Below are positions 57,445 through 64,000 of a stretch of DNA of 64,000 bases, piece by piece. The DNA lies in NCBI RefSeq assembly GCF_048544455.1, contig NC_133538.1:142411922-142475921 (forward strand), in the 5' to 3' direction. Numbering within the stretch: position 1 is the stretch's first letter; each line of letters starts with the position of its first letter. The notes below the pieces were generated by a model. It saw only the letters and a program-made list of their open reading frames with translations, ran no database searches and was not told the origin of the DNA. Position numbers and translations under genes: made by a program. This DNA comes from Silene latifolia. Taxonomy: Eukaryota; Streptophyta; Magnoliopsida; Caryophyllales; Caryophyllaceae.

Positions 57445-58463
57445 TTGTCTGAAAAGCATGGACCTTCCAGCTCGGATGTACGTAAGGAAAAAAGTATGGG
57501 CTCCATTATGGGTATTCCTCCACTTGAGTTGGAACCACTGGTGGAAGACATAACGGAGGAAGATGACATCACTAAGGCTGTCCCTGTGGTCCTGGATGTT
57601 ATAGAAGAGGAGCCTACTAGGATGTTGCAATTTACAGATGAAGAAGTCAAAGTCGAGCTTGATTATTGGAAGAATTCTGTATATTGTTTCATCCTTGGAG
57701 CTAATCCTCCTTGGGAAATAGTGGATGGATTTATCAGAAGACTGTGGCAGAATCATCAGGTAGACAAAGTTTTATTACTTCCAAATGGTGCTTTTCTAGT
57801 TCGTTTTAAGACTAGGGCAGCATGTGAGGCTGTGTTAAAACATGGCTATTTCTTGTTTGATAACAAACCTCTTATTGTGAAACCATGGTCACCAAAAACT
57901 GAATTAGTTAAGCATGAGTCATGATAGAGGTATTATTTGGTGCTGATTTACCTGAAAAGGTAAAATTGTTAGATGAACATGGAGAGTTGGTTGAAATTGC
58001 AGTTGAGTATGAGTGGAAACCATTAGTGTGTACTGTCTGTAAAGGAGTGGGGTATGCTAATGCTGATTGCAGGAAAGCAAAAAAGGCCCCTCCTAATACA
58101 GGTGCACCTACTAAGGCTACCACTAAAGTTTGGAGGCCTAAGGTAGTAGAACCTATCAAAGACACGCAGAAGAAGGGTAAGGAATCAGTGGTACAAACCC
58201 CTGCTGTGGTAACTAAACCTGGGCATCAAGTAGAAATTCAGTTTAAAACACCAGTCGTGTGGCTCAATTCAGGCAAGTATACCATGGGACCTGCCCCTGC
58301 AAGGCCAGTCATGAGGCTGAGCAGACAGGAGGTCACTGATGGTGCTTATAGTGTCAATACTTTTGGCCAGCATACCTTTTTGGAAGCACTGAACACACTA
58401 ACACCCAAGGAAGGAATTGGGATAAGTGGTAATGTCCCTCCCCCTGGGGTGGGGGATATATAA
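57445..58463 (+). pseudogene. LINE ORF1, DUF4283 and zinc knuckle, frameshifted
   Basis: The first frame (57445-57924) contains the DUF4283-like region: YWKNSVYCFILGANPPWEIV, RLWQNHQVDKVLLLPNGAFLV and a KHGYFLFDNKPLIVKPW end. A stop follows and the second frame (57921-58463) continues with VEYEWKPLVCTVCKGVGYAN and ADCRK, a CCHC-like knuckle, then a Pro/Lys-rich tail. The change of frame at about 57920 marks one frameshift and likely a deletion. ORF1 proteins of this type bind LINE RNA. Confidence 0.82.
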
Positions 58464-59099
58464 CCTTGGGTTTTGGAATGTGAGGGGACTTAATAATCCC
58501 ACCAAGCAGCGACATGTCAAGTGGTTTATGTATATGAACAAGCTAGGGTTGTTTGGTCTCCTTGAGACAAAGGTCAAGGCCTTGTCTCTAAAGAGTTTAG
58601 TTGGTATCCTCATGGATGATTGGAGTATTTCTACCAATAACAGATGGCATAAAGGGGGAGGGATCTGGATTCTCTGGAATCCTTCCATTTATCAGGTGGA
58701 ATTTTGTGATTATTCTGCTCAATGTATTAATATGAGGGTTAGTGAAATAGCTTCCAATAAGATTTTCTGTCTCTCAATGGTATATGCCTTTAATAATTTG
58801 ACTGAAAGGAAACCATTGTGGGATCAGTTGGAGATGTTTGCTATCACTATTACATATCCTTGGGTTGTGTGTGGAGATTTCAACTGTGTTCTCTCCCATT
58901 CTGAAAGACTTGGTGGGACTAGTAGTGATGTAGTGATTGATGATTTACAAGCTTGTTTAACCAGATGTGGTTTAGTTGATTGCCCAGCAGTGGGCTCTTT
59001 ATTCACCTGGAATAATATGCAAGAACCTGCCACTAGAGTGTATAGCAGGCTGGACAGAGTTCTAATTAATGCTGTCTGGAGTACTTTGATGGCGGATAT
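58426..59099 (+). pseudogene. LINE ORF2 endonuclease domain, truncated by Tat 2
   Basis: The frame carries the APE-type endonuclease: FWNVRGLNNPTKQRHV (Asn), GLLETKVKA (catalytic Glu), WVVCGDFNCVLSHSERLGG (Asp and Asn of the active site) and YSRLDRVLIN. The last LINE-like residues are WSTLMADI. Beyond 59099 the ORF runs on into Tat LTR sequence and has no meaning. It overlaps ORF1 by a few tens of bases. Confidence 0.88.
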
Positions 59100-61973
59100 T
59101 GTGGACATGAGCCACGTCTCCGTCTGTGGATTTGGACCACCTACCGATCTGCGGTCACGGGCCACCTGCACGCCAGGCCAATCTGTGGACATGCAGCGGT
59201 CTCTTGAAAGCCACGCTCGGTGGCGTAAAAATGCTTTCGACCGGATCGCTTTAGATCGGTCGGTTTCGTCTCGGTAAAGGTCTTGAAACGATGCAGAGAT
59301 GTTCGGAGTCGCCACCAAGCATTTGTGGGATGCTTGGAACCCGTTCGAAATCTACTTTATACCTCGGTCAAACTAAGCACAAAGCCGTGTTTGACATAGA
59401 TACTAAAGATAAGGACTCGTCCCCCTTTTAGCATTCTATTCCTAAAAATGGCCCTCGTACGCCCTGGATAAGGCTATCCACTATCCAAAGGTTCTGAGTA
59501 AGAGGTAAGGGTACGTATTGGGAAGCCCTTTAATCGGACACCCAATCCCGCCCGCGTTGGCGGCCTCTACTGATCGATCGTGGTTGTTTAAGTGCAAGAG
59601 TTGATAAAACGGTGTAAATGTATGAATGCACATCCAAAAGTGTTAACCTAACACGTGAGGTTTCTAAGTCGGTTTGTTAATCCAAATATCAAGCATAAGA
59701 TGTCAAGTTAGATTTATGTTTGATTTGCATGTGAGAACGGAAATTAAACATCCATTTACCAAATTCGGGTTATGATGCTTAACACGATCCATTTATTGAA
59801 AAAGGGTGTCAAATGACAAAGTGTAAAAACACGTAAACTTGTCAATCTGATCCGTCATGTGTTCGGATTAACCGTAAGCGGGATCGTCCTAGACAAGTGC
59901 TAAAAACGGGGCAGAACAGCGCCAGGCAGCCCCATTGGGGCGCGAGCCTATTGGCGATGGAAGGGGCTCATCCCTGGTTTTGAAACGTGAAAACAGGCGG
60001 TCCCTTGGGGCGTGAGCCATGAGCCGACCCAAGGGGGCGTCTCCTGATTTTTGAAAAGGTTGTTTAAAACCGTATCTATGATGAAAGATTTGCAAATATG
60101 ATTTCCATGACTCGGAATAATTACTAATATGTTAGTAATATTCGTTGTCGGATTTGCATGTTTGAAAAGCATCGTTTACAAATAAAAATGTAAAATGTTT
60201 GATTTGAACTAATTATGTTAAGTTCATTTCTTTGTAATTAGTCAAGTTTGTCATCGTACTCGGATTAAACCGACATGGTATAAAGAACCAAGGATGATTA
60301 TGACGTATGACTAATATGTTTACAAATGTAAACAAATGAGAAAAATGCTAAATAAAAGAAAAAAGGGTGTTAAAATACCCCTTAAAATGTAATTAACCAA
60401 ATATATCACCGAGTCACGGAATAAACCGCAATGGTATAAAGAACCAAGGATGATTTTTATAATGGTCAAAATATGTTTATCATAAAAATGAATTAAAATG
60501 GTAAATAAAAGAACAAGATTTCTTTTAAAATGTAATTAACCAATTAATATCACCGAGTCACGGATTAAACCGTCATGGTATAAGGAACTAAGGGTGATTA
60601 TGATTTATGGTTAAAAAGTTTGTCATAAAAATGGTTTGAAACATTCGAAATGGTAAAAACCGTAAAAGGAAAGAAGTAAAAATAAAAGAAAGCGTTGAAG
60701 GAAAGACGAACTCTAACACATTTGAGTCTGACCTGGGCACCCCATTGAGGCGCGAGCCACGTTGCACATTAAGGGGCTTCTGCCTCAGGCCAAAACTCGG
60801 TTTTGGCTCGTCTAACCTATATTTGAATCGTGTTATGCATTGTTCATTCTTATAGACTCATAAAAACAGTAAATACATGAAATAAAGTGAGTTGTTTACA
60901 CCCTCAAACTTACGTGTATGATGTTTGCGACATAGACGACTTTAGAGACAAGTTTTCTCGTAGCGACTACTCACGATCAAGAAGTTTAAAAAGAGTGCCT
61001 TAAAAAAGGATTTTGTTTTGAAAATGAGTTGAAAATATGTTAATTAAAACATGTTGATTGATGTTGAGTTGGTCGAATGGGTCAGTAGGTCGTAAACACA
61101 TGTCGATTTTGTGACATAGGAAGTCGAGTATAGAAGTTTAAGGGAGATGTGAGGGGGCGGACTCTTGCGTGAATATTATGGTGCGTGATGGTGGGTATTT
61201 ATCGAGAAATGTGGGATGGTAGGTCGGTTAAGTTCGCGTGGAGGTTAAGCAGACACCTGCTTTAGGCGCGAGCCACCCCGTGACTCAATGGGGTGTGTTG
61301 TCCCTTTCGCAAATTTGGATTTTGCATTTGTTCTAACCAATGTTTTGTTGGTTGTGATTTGTGGTCATTGAGGTTTGCTTAGCCGTGTAAGCTTACTCTT
61401 GGGTGATATTTGGGGTAGGTATTTTGTGTCTTTGACTCGGGTTTGACCCGTGTGAGTCGAAATTTGAATTTCGATTCGGTTTTTTGCTCCGTGTCGGTTT
61501 AGACTCTAAATAGGGTCATTTTAATAGAAATGACATGATTAAAACATTCATTGCATTATTTTTGACATTCGAGATTTGGGTTGACTCAGGTTGACTCGAG
61601 TTACGGGTTTCTGAGTCGGTTTTGGGTCCGAAGACGGTTTTAACTCTAAATAGAGTTATTTTAATGGAAATGACATGATAAAGACATTCATGGCAATATT
61701 TTTGACATTCGAGATTTAGGTTGACTCGGGTTGACTCAAGTTGACTCGAGTTGCGGTATTCTGAGTCGGCTTTGGGTCCGAAGACGGTTTTAACTCTAAA
61801 TAGTGTTATTTTAATGCAAATGAAGTTAGAAAACTTTTGAAATCATTTTTCATATCCGAGTAGTGCATTAAACCGTCTCATGTATAGCCAATCCACGCAC
61901 GCATATCAAAAACACGTTATAGTCCGATCATCATCGGGTGGTTTTTGGAAGGTGCAGATACTAGGTATCTAGA
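59100..61973 (-). repeat. 3' LTR of a second minus-strand Tat element, 2.9 kb
   Basis: On the minus strand it starts (t)ctagatacctagtatctgc and ends catgtccaca at 59100, with a conserved ggtggcgactccg phrase inside the 3' end. Three repeats of about 140 bp (aattaacca ... cggattaaaccg-catggtata) lie at 60235-60620, and about 2.5 repeats of 145 bp (gggtccgaagacggttttaa) at 61480-61840. The first dinucleotide is TC instead of TG. It belongs to a different subfamily from the 20242-22670 LTR. Confidence 0.78.
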
Positions 61974-61990
61974 GAGCTCCCACTTTGACT
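61974..61990 (-). other. polypurine tract of Tat 2
   Basis: The minus strand reads gtcaaagtgggagctc just before the LTR, matching 20226-20241. Confidence 0.7.
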
Positions 61991-64000
61991 GAGGCTTGGA
62001 CAGGGCGAAAGTCAAAGTATGATCTCCAGGTTAATCGAAGATTACTACCTGAAGACCATTGCGACATCGAGGCCACTCAAAAAGTTTTGAGCCAAGGACC
62101 TGCCGTCGGAAAGGGCGACGTCGAGTCGACTCGAGGATTCGAGCCAAGGACCTGCCATCGAGAACATTTTAGAGTCTGTCGACTTCCGATTCGGGTCGTT
62201 TAAAGTCCATTAGACTACGTATAAAGGCTCGCCAGCCATAAGAAGGAATCATACCTGAGGCATCTTCGGGATACGTCCTTCAATCATTTGCGCGCAAAGG
62301 CTCGCCAGCCAGTGTTGAAGGTGGTGCGTTTTGAGGCCCGCCAGCCATAGGAAGGAGTCATACCTGAGGCATCTTCGGGATATGTCCTTGAGTCGTATCT
62401 CGTGTGCATGCAAAGGCTCGCCAGCTGTGATAAGGAGTCGTACCCGAGGCATCTTCGGGATACGTCCTTGAGTTGTACCTTGCTTGCGGACAAAGGCTCG
62501 CCAGCTTGTGAAAAGGAGTCGTACCTGAGGCATCTTCGGGATACGTTCTTGACTTGTATCTAGTTTGCAGACAAAGGCTCACCAGCTTGTGAAAAGGATT
62601 CGTACTCGAGGCATCCTCGGGATACGTCCTTGAGTTGTATCTTGTTTGCGGACAAAGGCTCCCCAGCCATGGTGGTCGAAAGATCGACTGTGGGAAATAG
62701 CATGTGTGACATCCATTTGAAAATCGGCACTCGCCGGGGAGTTAGAAACTTCTCAGGACTCGCCGGGGATATGAGTTGCTGCTCGCTGGGAGGTAGCATA
62801 TCCCATGTAATCGACGGGGTTAAAGCCTTTGGACTTGATGGGTCGCCGTTTGTTGGGAAGAACCCAGTACTCAATTTGGAGTGAGTTTGTCTTCTCAAGA
62901 TTATCTGCATGGTTAGTGACCACACAAATCCGCAGTCGCATAGACAAGCACGTTGAATGCAAGCATATAAGCACATAAGCACATAAGCATGTAAACATGT
63001 GAGCATGTGAGCAGTTAGCATATAAGCAACTATCATGTAAGAATATAAGCATATGATCACATAAGCATGTAAACAATTAACACGTAATATCTCGCGTGAG
63101 AGGAGATATGAGTTTTGAAAGTTGTGAAGCTTAAAGACGAGTCTTGTTACTCGTAGATCTGTGATTTAATAGATTGAAGACACGTGGCCGTTGGAACACG
63201 GACTCACACAGACGCATACTGACAAACTGACAAACGGGCAGTCGTGAACGTAATGCCAACTCGGTATTGACAAGACACGGGGGTAACTCTGGCAGACTTT
63301 GCACATGTAAGTGCAACTCCTAGCCAAGAAAGGGTGTCAACATGCATCAGATCATCGGAGTAGAAGATACGCTTGGCTGGGGAATATGAATTGATTATCT
63401 TCGCCAGACACCTTTGCCTTCGTTTGCTTGTTTGAGATCCCTCCTTGAGGCATGATGATTCGGAAAGCGGAGCCAAGACCTTGTTATCGTCCGAACCGAG
63501 CACTAGGCTAAAGGTGGTTTATTTTGGACTGTAGTCGAGACTCAAAAGATGTTTGAGGATAAAGGACGGGTGACGTCTCGAAAGAGAAGCCCCCAGAGTG
63601 AGAAGGTGGGAATTTGACAAAACAAGGAATGGGCGACATCTTAAGGAAGAAGCCCCCAGTATATAGGTATAAGATTAATATTTGCAGCTGGGTGGGCTAC
63701 TTTTGAGGATTGATGTTGATGGTTGAGATTGAAAGAGATATGCGGTTGTGTACTTGTTGGGGGACTGCCTACGTATTCGCGTTTTTGCGAAATCAAACCA
63801 GATCGTAGTTCCGAGTCGGTTATTGAGGATTGAAAATTGGAAATGTTGTGAAAGGAGCATGCGGCTGTGCCCTTGTAATAGGACTGCCTATGTATTCGCG
63901 TGTTTGCGAAATCAAACTTGATCGTAGTTCTGAGCTGTGTGTGCAATGGGTTGCAAATTGAAGGTTTGAAAATTGAATGTGTGTGGGAGTGTGGTTGTGT
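61991..64000 (-). other. 3' UTR of Tat 2 with tandem repeats, pol outside the window
   Basis: Five to six units of 80-110 bp (aaggctcgccagc ... gaggcatcttcgggatacgt) lie at 62225-62680. A degenerate ataagcatgtaaacatg repeat lies at 62955-63090. A two-copy repeat of about 125 bp at 63720-63960 includes actgcctacgtattcgcg, which matches the Tat 3' UTR near 27050. No convincing gene was found; ORFs across the repeats are artefacts. Confidence 0.7.

Larger units (their letters stand above)
57310..59099 (+). mobile_element. L1-type LINE, 3' part missing
   Basis: ORF1 (DUF4283 plus zinc knuckle) is followed by the start of ORF2 (APE endonuclease). It ends abruptly at 59099, where Tat element 2 begins, so RT and tail are not in view and may lie past 64000. 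Confidence 0.88.

Noticed and set aside
58824..59318. Minus-strand ORF of 164 codons
   Set aside because: It runs through the LINE and LTR junction, antisense to the endonuclease, with no domain.
62249..62582. Overlapping minus-strand ORFs with repeated peptide blocks
   Set aside because: They are translations of the tandem repeat in all frames.

Overview
This is nuclear DNA from a flowering plant, probably a eudicot. The evidence is GT-AG introns, long AT-rich stretches, TNP2-type CACTA transposons, and plant lineages of Ty3/gypsy elements (Tekay-like chromovirus, Tat/Ogre-like with two RNase H domains, Athila-like). A Caryophyllales host is possible because the Tat element resembles Retand-type elements, but this is a weak inference. 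Almost all of the window is nested transposable elements. The only trace of an ordinary host gene in its own place is a pair of candidate exons at the far left (428-925, minus strand).

Layout. 1-1.2 kb: candidate host exons. 1.3-4.4 kb: two inverted-repeat DNA elements and a long microsatellite. 5454-19251: CACTA element 1, which carries a captured 3' fragment of a kinesin-4 gene and was itself entered by a full-length but decayed Tekay-like gypsy element (8001-16352, TSD catgt). 19.25-24.6 kb: plus-strand Tat-type 3' UTR, a 2.4-kb LTR and a four-exon plant-mobile-domain gene. 25.1-31.9 kb: an antisense DUF7745-like ORF, then the pol and part of gag of a minus-strand Tat element. 31890-53998: CACTA element 2 (TSD tca), inserted inside the gag of that Tat element; gag resumes at 54.0 kb. 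CACTA 2 encodes a TNP2 transposase and an 11-exon second gene (Ptta/En/Spm domain, DUF8039-like, Ulp1-like cysteine protease). It also carries a nested 1.7-kb mini-CACTA (TSD ttt), a nested Athila-like LTR element (35740-41833, TSD cagtc), a LINE scrap and an antisense RRM scrap. 54.0-57.3 kb: gag start, leader with a hAT-like insertion, and a truncated 5' LTR of the Tat element. 57.3-59.1 kb: L1-type LINE. 59100-64000: 3' LTR and 3' UTR of a second minus-strand Tat element that broke into the LINE.

The most unusual signal is a perfect palindrome (ctcgatcgag, extended to tactcgatcgagta in one family). It occurs in helically phased arrays, with spacings near 20-21 or 30-31 bp, in two unrelated LTR retrotransposons. 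In both, one array ends about 50-60 bp upstream of a TATA box in the LTR; further arrays lie in the internal regions. Spacer sequences vary while spacer lengths are kept, which looks like an array of protein-binding sites rather than a simple satellite.

Order of events read from the nesting: the Tat element came first, then CACTA 2 into its gag and the LINE into its LTR; Athila-like and mini-CACTA copies then entered CACTA 2, Tat 2 entered the LINE, and the Tekay element entered CACTA 1. All exon structures are read from the sequence by eye and have not been checked against transcripts.
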